Source: Sphingomonas sp. LC-1
GTDB taxonomy: Bacteria > Pseudomonadota > Alphaproteobacteria > Sphingomonadales > Sphingomonadaceae
Reading direction: 5' to 3'
NCBI RefSeq assembly: GCF_025371035.1
Contig: NZ_JANZXB010000007.1
Location: 62,001 to 126,000, forward strand
Length of the DNA: 64,000 nucleotides
Part shown: piece after piece, positions 46,004-55,148 of the stretch
How the letters are laid out: each line of letters starts with the position of its first letter
Numbering within the stretch: the first letter of the stretch is position 1
The notes under the pieces: model-generated
Databases searched by the model: none
Told to the model about the DNA's origin: nothing
What the model saw: only the letters and a program-made list of their open reading frames with translations
Made by a program: the position numbers and the translations under genes

Positions 46004-46086
46004 GTCATCCCAGCGAAGGCTGGGATCTTTTGCCAGTATAGGGCTGATGTTCTGAAAGGCCCCAGCCTTCGCTGGGGCGACGATAG
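46004..46086. repeat. REP-like paired hairpin element, copy 2
   Basis: CATCCCAGCGAAGGCTGGGA (within 46004-46026) and, inverted, CCCCAGCCTTCGCTGGGG (46060-46077) form two hairpins between convergent cobO and cobF. The position makes it a likely bidirectional transcription end, which would separate the riboswitch-2 operon from cobC-cobD-cobQ. Confidence 0.75.
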
Positions 46087-46097
46087 AGTATTGGGGA

Positions 46098-46862
46098 TCA
46101 CAACCCCTCCCCCACCAGATCCCCGCCGCGCCGCAGCAGGTATACATCCATAATCCAGCCATGCACGCGCCGCAGCGCCGCCCGGCGCGCGACGATCCGC
46201 TCGGCGACGTCCGCCAGCCGCCCGGACTCGATCTCCTGCTGCGCCATGCCCAGATACGCCCCCCACCAGATCGCCGCATCTGGCTGATCCAGCGTGGTGA
46301 AGGCGCATCCGCCGTCCAGCATCACCGCGACGCTGTCCGCCCCTTGCGGCCAGCCAGTTTCGCGCAAGCGCCGCCCGGTCGTCACCATCACCGGCGCGCC
46401 GACCGCGTTGAACGGGATGGCATGCGCCGCGCACAGCGCCTGGAGGCTGGTGATCCCCGGCACCACCGTCACCCGCTCCACCGCCGCCAGCCGCCGGGCG
46501 ATGCGGATCGTGCTGTCATAGAGCGAGGGGTCGCCCCAGACGAGCAACGCCACCCGCCCGCCATCCGGCAGATGCGCAGAAATCTCCGCCGCCCAGCATT
46601 CGGCGATCGCGTCATGCCAATGCTCGACCGTATCGAGATAGGCGCCCTCCGTGGCGCGCACCGGCAGTTCGAACTCGACCACCCGCACCTCCGCCCCCAC
46701 CAGCACCTGCGCGCAGATGTCGCGGCGCAGGTCGATCAGCTCGACCTTGTCGCCTTTACGCGGCAGCAGGATCAGGTCGGCGGCGCGCATCGCGGCCTCG
46801 GCGGCACGGGTCAGGTGGTCGGGATTGCCCGTGCCGATGCCGATCAGGTCGAGATGGATCAC
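46098..46862 (-). CDS. cobF: Precorrin-6A synthase (deacetylating)
   Basis: 254-aa SAM-dependent methyltransferase that methylates C-1 of precorrin-5 and releases acetate, diagnostic of the aerobic B12 route. It has LIGIGTGNPDHLT, LPRKGDK, LVWGDPSLYDST, VVPGITSLQALCAAHAIPF and a C-terminal DVYLLRRG. Overlaps cobA upstream by 4 bp. Last gene before the repeat element. Confidence 0.96.
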   Translation of the reverse strand: MIHLDLIGIGTGNPDHLTRAAEAAMRAADLILLPRKGDKVELIDLRRDICAQVLVGAEVRVVEFELPVRATEGAYLDTVEHWHDAIAECWAAEISAHLPDGGRVALLVWGDPSLYDSTIRIARRLAAVERVTVVPGITSLQALCAAHAIPFNAVGAPVMVTTGRRLRETGWPQGADSVAVMLDGGCAFTTLDQPDAAIWWGAYLGMAQQEIESGRLADVAERIVARRAALRRVHGWIMDVYLLRRGGDLVGEGL

Positions 46863-47581
46863 AGATCCTCCATCAACGGGCCATAGAGGATCAGCGCCGC
46901 CTTGTCCGACACGCCCTCCGCGAGTCGCGCGGCTAGTCCGGCCACGGTCGAGCGGGTCAGGCGCTGGTCGGGACAGCCGACATGCTCGGCCATCAGCGCG
47001 GGCGTTTCGGGCGGCAGGCCATGCGCGATCAGCGCCTCGGCCAGCGCGGGGAAGGTCCGCTTGGGCATGAACACCACCGTCGTCGCACTCGCATCGGCCA
47101 GCGCCGCCATGTTGCGGTCGGCGGGCAGCGCGCCGGTCACGTCATGGCCGGTCACGAACTGCACCCGCCGCGCCTCGGCCCGCCGGGTCAGCGGAATGGC
47201 GGCCGCAGCCGCCGCCGCGCTCGCCGCGCTGACGCCGGGGACGATCTCGAAGCCGATACCGGCCACCCTCAGGGCGACGATCTCTTCCTCCAGCCGCCCG
47301 AAAATGCCGGGATCGCCCGATTTCAGCCGCACCACCCGCTTGCCCGCCAGGGCGTGATCGACCAGCAGCCGGTCGATCGCCGCCTGTTTGGGCGAGGCGC
47401 GGCCCGCCCGCTTGCCCACCGCGATCAGCTCGGCGCCAGGCCGCGCATGGGTCAGCATCGGTCCGGCGGCGAGGTCGTCGAACAGCACGACATCGGCCTG
47501 CCCCAGGCAGCGCACCGCCTTGAGCGTCAGCAATTCGGGATCGCCCGGCCCCGCGCCGACCAGATGGACGAAGCCGCTCAC
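46859..47581 (-). CDS. cobA: Uroporphyrinogen-III C-methyltransferase
   Basis: 240 aa; GTG at 47581 overlaps the cobB stop (GTGA), a second GTG just upstream is possible. LVGAGPGDPELLTLKAV, RLKSGDPGIFGRL and VPGVSAASAAAAAAAIPLT mark a SUMT enzyme, which makes precorrin-2, the entry step to corrins and siroheme. No CysG-type oxidase/ferrochelatase domain is attached, consistent with dedication to B12. Confidence 0.96.
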   Translation of the reverse strand: MSGFVHLVGAGPGDPELLTLKAVRCLGQADVVLFDDLAAGPMLTHARPGAELIAVGKRAGRASPKQAAIDRLLVDHALAGKRVVRLKSGDPGIFGRLEEEIVALRVAGIGFEIVPGVSAASAAAAAAAIPLTRRAEARRVQFVTGHDVTGALPADRNMAALADASATTVVFMPKRTFPALAEALIAHGLPPETPALMAEHVGCPDQRLTRSTVAGLAARLAEGVSDKAALILYGPLMEDL

Positions 47582-48897
47582 CACCAGCGCGCCACCAGAT
47601 GGAAGAAGGTGCCGGTCACCGCGCCCCGCCGCGATCCGGTTTCGGGCACCGCCTCGCCCTGCGCATCGACGACATGCGCGAGGGGCGCGTCGGGCTGTTC
47701 GAGGACGGTCGAATAATGGAATTCATGCCCGCCCAATACCGCGCCCTCGGGCATCCCCGCCACCTCGCCCAGCAGCGTCGCACGGCGATAACCCAGATGC
47801 ATCTTGCGCTTGGCATAGCTGGTCACGAGACCGAGCAGCCCCGCCATCCGGTGGCTGACACCCTCGGCATCGATCAGCGTCTCGCCCAGCGCCATATAGC
47901 CGCCGCACTCGCCATGGACCGGCCTGGTCCGGGCATGGTCGGCCAGCCCGGCTCGGAACCGCTCCGCCGCCGCCAGCCGCCCGGCGTGAAGCTCAGGGTA
48001 ACCGCCGGGCAGCCAGACCAGATCCGCCGACGCATCGGGCGCTTCGTCGGCGAGCGGCGAGAAAGGCAGGATTTCCGCCCCCGCGGCCCGCCAGCCCTCC
48101 AGCATATGCGGATAGACGAAGGAAAAGGCCGCATCCTGCGCCAATGCGATCCGCTGGGCCGGTGGCGGCGGCAGGATCACGTCGGTAGCGGGCGCGGTCT
48201 TGGCATAGGCCGCCGCGCGGATCGCTTCCAAGTCGACATGCGCCGCCAGGAACGCCGCATAGTCGCCGATCAGCCGGTCGAGTTCGGGATGCTCGACCGC
48301 CTGCACCAGCCCCAGGTGTCGCTCGGGCAGCACCAGATCGCCGCGCCGGGGAAGCGCGCCGAAGACCGGCAGGCCGATCTCCTCGAACCCCAACTTCGCC
48401 AGCCGCTCATGACGCGGGCTCGCCACCCGGTTGAGGATGACGCCGGCCACGCGCAGGTCCGGGTCATAGCGCGCGAAGCCCAGCGCCGTCGCCCCCGCCG
48501 ACTGGGCCTGTCCCGACACGTCGATGACGAGGATCACCGGCCAGCCCATGCGCTTGGCCGTCTCCGCGCTGCTCCCCATGCCGGTCGCACCGGGCTTGGC
48601 GACGCCGTCGAACAGCCCCATCGAGCCTTCCGCAATCACCAGATCCGCGTCCGCCCCCCGCTGGCCCAACGTGTCGAGCAGCCCGGCGGGCATCGCCCAG
48701 CCATCAAGGTTGAACGACGCCCGCCCGCACGCCGCGCGGTGAAAGGCGGGGTCGATATAGTCGGGGCCGCTCTTGAACGGCTGCACCGCCACCCCCGCAT
48801 CGCGAAATGCGCGGAGCAGGCCCAGCATCACCGTCGTCTTGCCGGTGCCCGAGGCGGGCGCGGCGATCATCAGGCCCGGAGTTGATGGCCCCGTCAT
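47578..48897 (-). CDS. cobB: Hydrogenobyrinic/cobyrinic acid a,c-diamide synthase
   Basis: 439 aa. N-terminal ATPase with [10 protein letters not shown] and [12 protein letters not shown], and a C-terminal glutamine amidotransferase with Cys in [11 protein letters not shown]. It amidates side chains a and c of hydrogenobyrinate before cobalt insertion. Start overlaps the cobM stop (ATGA), and its stop overlaps cobA. Confidence 0.96.
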   Translation of the reverse strand: MTGPSTPGLMIAAPASGTGKTTVMLGLLRAFRDAGVAVQPFKSGPDYIDPAFHRAACGRASFNLDGWAMPAGLLDTLGQRGADADLVIAEGSMGLFDGVAKPGATGMGSSAETAKRMGWPVILVIDVSGQAQSAGATALGFARYDPDLRVAGVILNRVASPRHERLAKLGFEEIGLPVFGALPRRGDLVLPERHLGLVQAVEHPELDRLIGDYAAFLAAHVDLEAIRAAAYAKTAPATDVILPPPPAQRIALAQDAAFSFVYPHMLEGWRAAGAEILPFSPLADEAPDASADLVWLPGGYPELHAGRLAAAERFRAGLADHARTRPVHGECGGYMALGETLIDAEGVSHRMAGLLGLVTSYAKRKMHLGYRRATLLGEVAGMPEGAVLGGHEFHYSTVLEQPDAPLAHVVDAQGEAVPETGSRRGAVTGTFFHLVARWW

Positions 48898-49658
48898 TCG
48901 ATCGTGTTCCCAGGGCGATAGCGGCGGTCATATCCCTCGGCGTACAGCCGGCTTTCGGCGAAATCGCTCTGGTCGAGGACACGGCCAACCAGGATCAGCG
49001 CGGTCCGCTCCGGGCCATCGGCGGCGGCCGCCTCAATGGTCGCAAGCGTCGCGCGGACGATCCGTTGCTCGGGCCAGCTCGCGCGCCAGACGATCGCGAC
49101 CGGGCAGTCCGCACCATAATGCGGGGTCAGATCCGCGACCACTTTCGCAAGGTTATGGATCGACAGGTGGATGGCGAGCGTCGACCCCGTCGCCGCGAAG
49201 GCGGATAGCGACTCCCCTTCGGGCATGGCGCTGGCGCGGCCGGGGGTGCGGGTCAGGATCACCGACTGGGCGATGCCGGGGAGGGTCAGCTCGCTTTCCA
49301 GCACCGCCGCCGCCGCCGCGAAGGACGGTACGCCGGGCGTGACCGACACCGGGATGCCCAGTTCGCGCAACCGCCGCACCTGCTCGCCCATCGCCGACCA
49401 GACCGACAGGTCGCCCGAATGGAGCCGGGCGACATCCTGGCCTTTGCGATGCGCATCGGAAATCTCGGCCATGATCTCGTCGAGCGTCATCGGCGCGGTG
49501 TTCACGATTTTCGCGCCCGGCGGGCAATGCGCCAGCACCGCCTCGGGCACCAGCGATCCGGCATAGAGGCATACCGGGCAGGCCGCGATCAGGTCGCGTC
49601 CGCGCAAGGTCAAGAGATCGGGGGCGCCGGGTCCGGCGCCGATGAAGTGAACGGTCAT
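48894..49658 (-). CDS. cobM: Precorrin-4 C11-methyltransferase
   Basis: 254 aa. SAM-dependent methylase with [38 protein letters not shown] and [13 protein letters not shown], characteristic of CobM/CbiF. It makes precorrin-5. One base separates its start from the cobE stop (49660), and its stop overlaps cobB. Confidence 0.96.
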   Translation of the reverse strand: MTVHFIGAGPGAPDLLTLRGRDLIAACPVCLYAGSLVPEAVLAHCPPGAKIVNTAPMTLDEIMAEISDAHRKGQDVARLHSGDLSVWSAMGEQVRRLRELGIPVSVTPGVPSFAAAAAVLESELTLPGIAQSVILTRTPGRASAMPEGESLSAFAATGSTLAIHLSIHNLAKVVADLTPHYGADCPVAIVWRASWPEQRIVRATLATIEAAAADGPERTALILVGRVLDQSDFAESRLYAEGYDRRYRPGNTIE

Positions 49659-49659
49659 C

Positions 49660-50010
49660 TCATTGTCCTTGGGCGATGGCGCAGGTTGCCATTCGGTCGG
49701 AGGATGTCACGCGGGGCACGATGATCCGCGCGCCCGGTCCGGCGGCGGCGAGCGCCGCAGCTTCGGCGACGCTGCCGACGCCGCGATAGGCAAGGCTGGC
49801 GGCCGAACGGGTCGGGGTGTCGATCCCGTGCAAGCTATCGACGGGGATGGGGCGAACGGAAAGCCCCTCGGCAAGGGCGAAGCCGGCGATCGCCGCCGCC
49901 CGGTCGGCGGGCACGGCCAGCGCGTCGGGGTGCACGCCCGCCACTGCGAGCGCGCTGCGGAAGGACTCGTGCGTCGCACCCGCCCGGCATCCGAAACCGG
50001 CGATCACCAT
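49660..50010 (-). CDS. cobE: Cobalamin biosynthesis protein CobE (CbiG C-terminal-like)
   Basis: 116 aa from the ATG at 50010 ([16 protein letters not shown]); an ATG four codons upstream is possible. The frame is open far upstream, antiparallel to nothing but inside cobL, and is not real there. GFGCRAGAT and the [24 protein letters not shown] region match the CbiG C-terminal/CobE family, thought to help precorrin ring-contraction steps; the exact activity is unproven. Overlaps the cobL stop by 7 bp. Confidence 0.88.
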   Translation of the reverse strand: MVIAGFGCRAGATHESFRSALAVAGVHPDALAVPADRAAAIAGFALAEGLSVRPIPVDSLHGIDTPTRSAASLAYRGVGSVAEAAALAAAGPGARIIVPRVTSSDRMATCAIAQGQ

Positions 50011-51203
50011 GCGACCCGCCATTGCACGATGGGGTAGCTCGCCTTCCATCCCCGCTTGGTGCCGAGCGGTCGCGCGCGCGCCAGTTCGATGCGCAGGAGA
50101 TCGCCGCCATAGCGCACATGGCACTCCGCCAGCAGGGCCTCCGTTTCCAGCGTCACGGCATGCGCCACCAACCGACAGCGCGGCAGGGTTCGCAGCGCCT
50201 CTACCAAAGGCCGCGTCAGCCCCCCGCCGACGAACACCGCATCCGGGTGTGGCCGATCGGCGAGCAAGGCGACCGCATCGCCCTCGACTAGGTCCAACCG
50301 GGTGATACCCAGCCGCGCGGCATTGTCGGCGGCGCGGACGAGACGGGCGGGATCGCGCTCGAACCCCAGGGCACGGGTGGTCGGATCGCTCAACAGCCAT
50401 TCGATCGCGACCGATCCCGATCCGGTGCCGATATCCCATAGCAACTCGCCTGGACGCGGAGCCAACGCCGACAGCGCCAGCGCGCGGACGGGACGCTTGG
50501 TGATCTGTCCGTCATGGTCGAACCAGTCGTCGTCCAGCCCGCTCGCGCCAGGAAGCACGCGGCCGTTACCGGCGGGTTCGATCGCCACCGTCACGGGGTG
50601 CGCGATATCGGTCCAGTCGAGCGCATCCGCCGTGCAGACGCGCACCCGCTCGCGCGGCCCGCCCAGCGCCTCCAGCACGGTCAGCGTGCTTGCACCGAAT
50701 CCCTGCTCGGCCAGCCACGCTGCGAGGCCCGTCACCGACGCGCCGTCGCGCATCAGCGCCAGCACCCGCTGCCCCGGTGCCAGATGCGGCCGCAGGGTCT
50801 CGACCGGGCGGGCATGAAGGCCGATGCTCTGGATCGTCTCGACCGGCCAGCCTAGCCGCGCCGCCGCCAGCGACAGGGTGGAGGGCGCGGGATAGGCGAC
50901 CCACTCCCCTACCTCCAGATGACGGGTCACCACCGACCCCGCGCCGAACCAAAAGGGATCGCCCGAGGCGAGCATCACCACCCGCTCTCCCCGCTTGGCG
51001 AGGAGCATCGGCACCCCCTCGGCAAAGGGTACCGGCCAGACGATCCGCTCCGCCGCGCCCTTCTGGGGCAGCAGCGACAGGTGACGCGGCGCGCCCATCA
51101 CGCTATCGGCGGCCTCGATCGCGGCGCGTGCGGGGGCGGTCAGGCCATCCCAGCCATCCTCGCCGATCCCGACGATCGTCAGCCACGCCTGGGAGTCAGC
51201 CAT
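50004..51203 (-). CDS. cobL: Precorrin-6Y C5,15-methyltransferase (decarboxylating)
   Basis: 399 aa from the ATG at 51203 (MADSQAWLTIVGIGEDG). N-terminal CbiE-like methylase (about 1-205, MLASGDPFWFGAG, YPAPSTLSLAAARLG) is fused to a CbiT-like methylase/decarboxylase (about 230-399) with SAM motif DIGTGSGSVAIEW near 258. It makes precorrin-8X. Its ATG overlaps head-to-head by two bases with that of cobK on the opposite strand (51201-51204). Confidence 0.96.
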   Translation of the reverse strand: MADSQAWLTIVGIGEDGWDGLTAPARAAIEAADSVMGAPRHLSLLPQKGAAERIVWPVPFAEGVPMLLAKRGERVVMLASGDPFWFGAGSVVTRHLEVGEWVAYPAPSTLSLAAARLGWPVETIQSIGLHARPVETLRPHLAPGQRVLALMRDGASVTGLAAWLAEQGFGASTLTVLEALGGPRERVRVCTADALDWTDIAHPVTVAIEPAGNGRVLPGASGLDDDWFDHDGQITKRPVRALALSALAPRPGELLWDIGTGSGSVAIEWLLSDPTTRALGFERDPARLVRAADNAARLGITRLDLVEGDAVALLADRPHPDAVFVGGGLTRPLVEALRTLPRCRLVAHAVTLETEALLAECHVRYGGDLLRIELARARPLGTKRGWKASYPIVQWRVAW

Positions 51204-51948
51204 GCGCCATATCCTTCTGCTCGGCGGCACGACCGAAGCGAGCGCGCTGGCCAGCGCATTGGCCAAGCGGGGTGAGCGGGCCGTGCTGAGCTATGCAGGC
51301 CGCACCGAGACGCCGCGCGCGCAGGCGATCCCGACGCGGGTCGGCGGCTTTGGCGGCATCGAGGGGCTGGCCGATCATATGACCCGCGAGGGCGTGACCC
51401 ATCTGGTCGACGCCACCCACCCCTTCGCTGCGCGCATCAGCGCCAATGCGATCGCGGCGGCCGAGTTGGCGGGCGTGAGGCTGCTCGCATTGACCCGACC
51501 CGCCTGGGACGCGGGCCCTGGCGACCGCTGGATTCGCGTCGCCGATACGGCGGAGGCCGTGGCTGCGCTGGGCAGCGAGGCGGCACGAATCTTCCTTGCG
51601 CTCGGTCGACAGACCATCGGAAACTTCGCCGATGCTGCGCAGCATTTCTACCTGCTGCGCTTCGTCGATGCCGCCGAGGTCCCCGCGCTGCCGCACCATC
51701 ATCTGGTGGTGGATCGCGGTCCCTTCACGCTGGAGGGCGAAATGGCCTTGTTCCGCGCCCACCGGATTCAGGTCATCGTCGCCAAGAATGCGGGCGGCGC
51801 GGGCGCGCGGGCCAAGCTGGATGCGGCGCGCGAACTCGGGCTGCCGGTCGTGATGATCGACCGCCCCTTCATCCCCGACCGACCGCAGGTGGAGAGCATC
51901 GCGGCGGTACTCGACTGGCTCGATCACGGCGTCGTCCGGGGGGTGTAG
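51202..51948 (+). CDS. cobK: Precorrin-6A reductase
   Basis: 248-aa NADPH-dependent reductase giving dihydro-precorrin-6. Motifs: LLLGGTTEASALA, YAGRTETP, THLVDATHPFAARISANA, and AKNAGGAGARAKLDAA near the C-terminus. It is the only + strand gene between cobJ and cobL: its start overlaps the cobL start and its end overlaps the cobJ end by 25 bp. Its promoter must lie within cobL, and read-through of the riboswitch-2 transcript would be antisense to it. Confidence 0.96.
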   Translation: MRHILLLGGTTEASALASALAKRGERAVLSYAGRTETPRAQAIPTRVGGFGGIEGLADHMTREGVTHLVDATHPFAARISANAIAAAELAGVRLLALTRPAWDAGPGDRWIRVADTAEAVAALGSEAARIFLALGRQTIGNFADAAQHFYLLRFVDAAEVPALPHHHLVVDRGPFTLEGEMALFRAHRIQVIVAKNAGGAGARAKLDAARELGLPVVMIDRPFIPDRPQVESIAAVLDWLDHGVVRGV

Positions 51949-52673
51949 AGGATCGGGCGGCCCGTGTGTGGGATCATCCGCGTGCGGCTGGACCCGATAA
52001 TGACGACGGTGCGCATGTCCGCCATCTCGCCCCGCGCCTGGGGCAAGGGCACGATGCGCAGATGCTCCTCCGGGGTCGAGACGGCGCGGGCGAACAGCAC
52101 CGGGCGGTCGTCGCCGCACGTCTCGCGGAGCAGCGCAAAGGCCGCGTCCAGCGCATCGGGCCGCGCCTTGGACCGGGGATTGTAGAGCGCAATGGCGAAA
52201 TCCGCCTCCGCCGCAAGTTGCAATCGAAGCTCGATCAGCACCTGCGGCTTAAGATTATCCGACAGGTTGATCGCGCAGAAATCATGCCCCAGCGGCGCGC
52301 CCGCCCGCGCGCTGGCCGCCAGCATCGCGGTGATGCCGGGCAGGACGCGGATGTCTAGGTCGTGCCACCGCGCCGGGTCCTCCTCCACCCGCTCGAAGAT
52401 CGCCGCCGCCATGGCGAAGACGCCCGGATCGCCCGAGGACACCACGACCACCCGCGCGCCCGCCTCGGCCATTTCCAGCGCATGGAGCGCGCGGTCACGC
52501 TCGACCCGGTTGTCGCTGGCATGGCGGGTCAGGCCGGGGCGTTCGGGCACGCGCGCGACATAGGGGATATAGCCGACCACATCGGTCGCCTCCGCCAGCG
52601 CCGCCGACACCTCGGGCGTAACCATGGCGTCCGCCCCCGGCCCCAGCCCCGCGACGATCAGCCAGCCGCTCAT
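51924..52673 (-). CDS. cobJ: Precorrin-3B C17-methyltransferase
   Basis: 249 aa from the ATG at 52673, overlapping the cobI stop (ATGA). LIVAGLGPGADAMVTPE, VVGYIPYVARV, VSSGDPGVFAMAAA, LPGITAMLAASARAGAPLGHDF and IALYNPRSKARPD identify CobJ, which also contracts the macrocycle. Its last 25 bp overlap the 3' end of cobK on the other strand. Confidence 0.96.
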   Translation of the reverse strand: MSGWLIVAGLGPGADAMVTPEVSAALAEATDVVGYIPYVARVPERPGLTRHASDNRVERDRALHALEMAEAGARVVVVSSGDPGVFAMAAAIFERVEEDPARWHDLDIRVLPGITAMLAASARAGAPLGHDFCAINLSDNLKPQVLIELRLQLAAEADFAIALYNPRSKARPDALDAAFALLRETCGDDRPVLFARAVSTPEEHLRIVPLPQARGEMADMRTVVIIGSSRTRMIPHTGRPILYTPRTTP

Positions 52674-53398
52674 GGCCGCCGCCCCTGCCCATGGATCAGC
52701 GCGATCGAAAAATAGGGCGCGGGCGCGTCCTCCACCTCCGCCAGCTGCCGCACGCGCTCGCCCGCCTGGGCGGCATGTTCGATCAACCACGCCTGGTCCG
52801 ACCGCCCCGCCGCCGCGATGGCGCGGCGCAGCTTGGGCAGATGGCGGCCGATCTTCATCACGACCAGCGCATCGGTCTCCGCGATGCGGCGGGTCAGTTC
52901 CGGCTCGGGCAGGGTCGCCATTGCGACGGTCAGCACATCGTCGCCCCAGGTGATCGGCGCGCCGCTGGCGGTCCAGGCGCCCGACATGCCGGTGATGCCG
53001 GGCACCACCGCGACGGGGGCATGGGGAAGCAGCCGACTGTGCAGGTGCATGAACGAGCCGTAGAAGAACGGATCGCCCTCGCACAGCACCACCACATCCT
53101 CGCCGCGCTGCACCAGCGACAGGATATGCGCGGTGCAGGTCGCGTAGAAGGCCGACAGGCATTCATTGTAGCGCGGGTCGGTGAAGAGGATCTCGGTCGT
53201 GACCGGATAGTCCATCGGATATTCGACCACATCGTCCCGCAGCATCCCATCGACGATGGTGCGCGCATGGCCGCGCCGCCCGGCCTTGCGGAAATAGGCG
53301 ACGTGCCGGGCCCCGCGCACCAGCCGGTCGGCGCGGACGCTCATCAAGTCCGCCGCGCCGGGGCCGAGGCCGACGCCGTGGATCGTGCCCGTCGTCAT
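52670..53398 (-). CDS. cobI: Precorrin-2 C20-methyltransferase
   Basis: 242 aa from the ATG at 53398 (MTTGTIHGVGLGPG), overlapping the cobH stop. Features VVLCEGDPFFYGSFMHLHSRL, VVPGITGMSGAW and ALVVMKIGRHLPKLR fit CobI/CbiL. It converts precorrin-2 to precorrin-3A. Coupled to cobJ. Confidence 0.96.
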   Translation of the reverse strand: MTTGTIHGVGLGPGAADLMSVRADRLVRGARHVAYFRKAGRRGHARTIVDGMLRDDVVEYPMDYPVTTEILFTDPRYNECLSAFYATCTAHILSLVQRGEDVVVLCEGDPFFYGSFMHLHSRLLPHAPVAVVPGITGMSGAWTASGAPITWGDDVLTVAMATLPEPELTRRIAETDALVVMKIGRHLPKLRRAIAAAGRSDQAWLIEHAAQAGERVRQLAEVEDAPAPYFSIALIHGQGRRP

Positions 53399-54024
53399 TC
53401 GGCGCGGCTCGCCAGCGCGTTGATCGCCGCCACGGTGATCGCGCTGCCGCCCGGACGGCCCTTCACGATGGCGCAAGGGACGGGCATCGCCTCCCACAGC
53501 GCGTCCTTCGACTCCATCGCGCCGACAAAGCCGACCGGACAGCCGATGATCGCCGCCGGGCGCGGACAGTCGGGGTCTTCCAACATGGTCAGCAGGTGGA
53601 AGAGCGCGGTCGGTGCATTGCCGATCGCCACCAGCGCGCCCGCCAGATGCGGCCGCCACAGCTCCAGCGCGGCGGCGGAGCGGGTCGTGCCCATATCCTT
53701 GGCCAGTGCGGGCACCGACGGATCGCGCAAGGTGCAGATCACCGGATTATCGGCGGGCAGCCGCGCGCGCGTGACGCCCTCGCTGACCATATGCGCATCG
53801 CACAGGATCGCTGCGCCCGCCGCCAGCGCCTGCCGCCCCGCCGTCGCGAAGCCGCGCGAGAAGTGGATCGACGGGGCGAGTTCGACCAGCCCGGCGGCAT
53901 GGATCATGCGGACCGCGACCGGCTCCTCCTCCGCATCGAAGCGGGCGAGCTCCGCCTCGGCGCGGATGATGGCGAAGGACTGGCGATAGATCGCCGCGCC
54001 ATCGGTTTCGTAACTATAGGGCAT
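53395..54024 (-). CDS. cobH: Precorrin-8X methylmutase
   Basis: 209 aa from the ATG at 54024, sharing one base with the cobG stop (TGATG). MIHAAGLVELA contains the catalytic His42 of the family; VICTLRDPSVPALA, AIGNAPTALFHLL and IGCPVGFVGAMESK are also present. It shifts a methyl group to make hydrogenobyrinate. Confidence 0.96.
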   Translation of the reverse strand: MPYSYETDGAAIYRQSFAIIRAEAELARFDAEEEPVAVRMIHAAGLVELAPSIHFSRGFATAGRQALAAGAAILCDAHMVSEGVTRARLPADNPVICTLRDPSVPALAKDMGTTRSAAALELWRPHLAGALVAIGNAPTALFHLLTMLEDPDCPRPAAIIGCPVGFVGAMESKDALWEAMPVPCAIVKGRPGGSAITVAAINALASRAE

Positions 54025-55148
54025 CAACAGGCTCCGAGAAGCGCGACCGCCCGCTCGGGCGACAATCCGGTGTGAAGCGGTGCCGCCCCGGCGCGGGCGT
54101 GGCGGGCCAGATCGAAAGCCCCCTCGCGCCCGGTCAGCACCCAGTCCGCCGCCCGTGCCCGCGCGCAGCCCTTCGCGCAACCCGAGACGTGCAGACGCCC
54201 CTCGATCAACGGCGCGAGGCGGGCGGCGAGATCGCGGGTCTCGACGCTCGCCTGCGGACAGGCGGGCGCGCCGACACAGGCGTCGACATGCAGGATCGGC
54301 GCATCGTCCAGCACCATGCCGGTGGCCGGTCGGGGAGCGAGGCCCTCCGCGATCAGCAGCCGCCACGGGGTCAGCCGAACGGCACAGCCCTGGCTGCGGA
54401 CAAAGGCGGCCAGCGCCGATGCCCCGATCCGGCCGAATGGCAACCCATAGACCGCACCGATCGGATGGGCGCCGGGCCGCATCGGCGGGCCGCCCGCGCT
54501 CGGCACCGCATCGCCACTCGCCCAGTCGGGCAGATCCGCCGTGTGGCGCGCCATCCGTCCGGCGGCGGCGCCTTCGCTCTCGACGAACCAGTGCGCCAGC
54601 CGGATCAGCGCATCGGCGGCGGTCCGACGCGTAACGCGCATGCCCGCCGCCCGGCCATCGGCGCGCAGCAGCAAGTCCCCATCCGCCCCCCGCTCGATCC
54701 GGAAATCGGCGGGCGCTTCCATCAGCATCGGGGTTGGCCCCGCATCGATCGCAAAGCCGATCTTGCTCGGCAGATCGGGCAAGTCGGTCAGCCGCGTGCG
54801 TAACTCGGTCGCGATGCCGTGCGAATCGTCGCCCTCGCGCCAATCGGGATTGATCAGGATCGCGCCCCGGGCCTCGCGCACCGGATCGGGATCGACCAGC
54901 CCCAGCGCGCGGAGCGCCTCGACCATCGGGGGCCAGCTCCGCTCGGTCGCGCCGCGCAGTTGCAGGTTCGCGCGCGCCGTCAGGTCGATCTGGCCATTGC
55001 CATGGGCGTTTGCGGCCTCGCACAGCCCCTCGACCTGATGCGCCGCCAGCCGGGCCAGCGGCGGCCGGACCCGGACCAGCAGGCCGTCGCCCGCCATCAT
55101 CGGCCGCCACGCATCGGGGCACCATCCCTTGATGACGAAGCCGCTCAT
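54024..55148 (-). CDS. cobG: Precorrin-3B synthase (CobG)
   Basis: 374 aa from the ATG at 55148 (MSGFVIKGWCPDAW), overlapping the cobN stop. Nitrite/sulfite-reductase-like fold: N-terminal ferredoxin-like half, LTARANLQLRG, and C-terminal cysteines CVGAPACPQ and CAKGCARARA that should bind a 4Fe-4S cluster. It uses oxygen to prepare ring contraction, so its presence marks the aerobic pathway. Confidence 0.94.
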   Translation of the reverse strand: MSGFVIKGWCPDAWRPMMAGDGLLVRVRPPLARLAAHQVEGLCEAANAHGNGQIDLTARANLQLRGATERSWPPMVEALRALGLVDPDPVREARGAILINPDWREGDDSHGIATELRTRLTDLPDLPSKIGFAIDAGPTPMLMEAPADFRIERGADGDLLLRADGRAAGMRVTRRTAADALIRLAHWFVESEGAAAGRMARHTADLPDWASGDAVPSAGGPPMRPGAHPIGAVYGLPFGRIGASALAAFVRSQGCAVRLTPWRLLIAEGLAPRPATGMVLDDAPILHVDACVGAPACPQASVETRDLAARLAPLIEGRLHVSGCAKGCARARAADWVLTGREGAFDLARHARAGAAPLHTGLSPERAVALLGAC

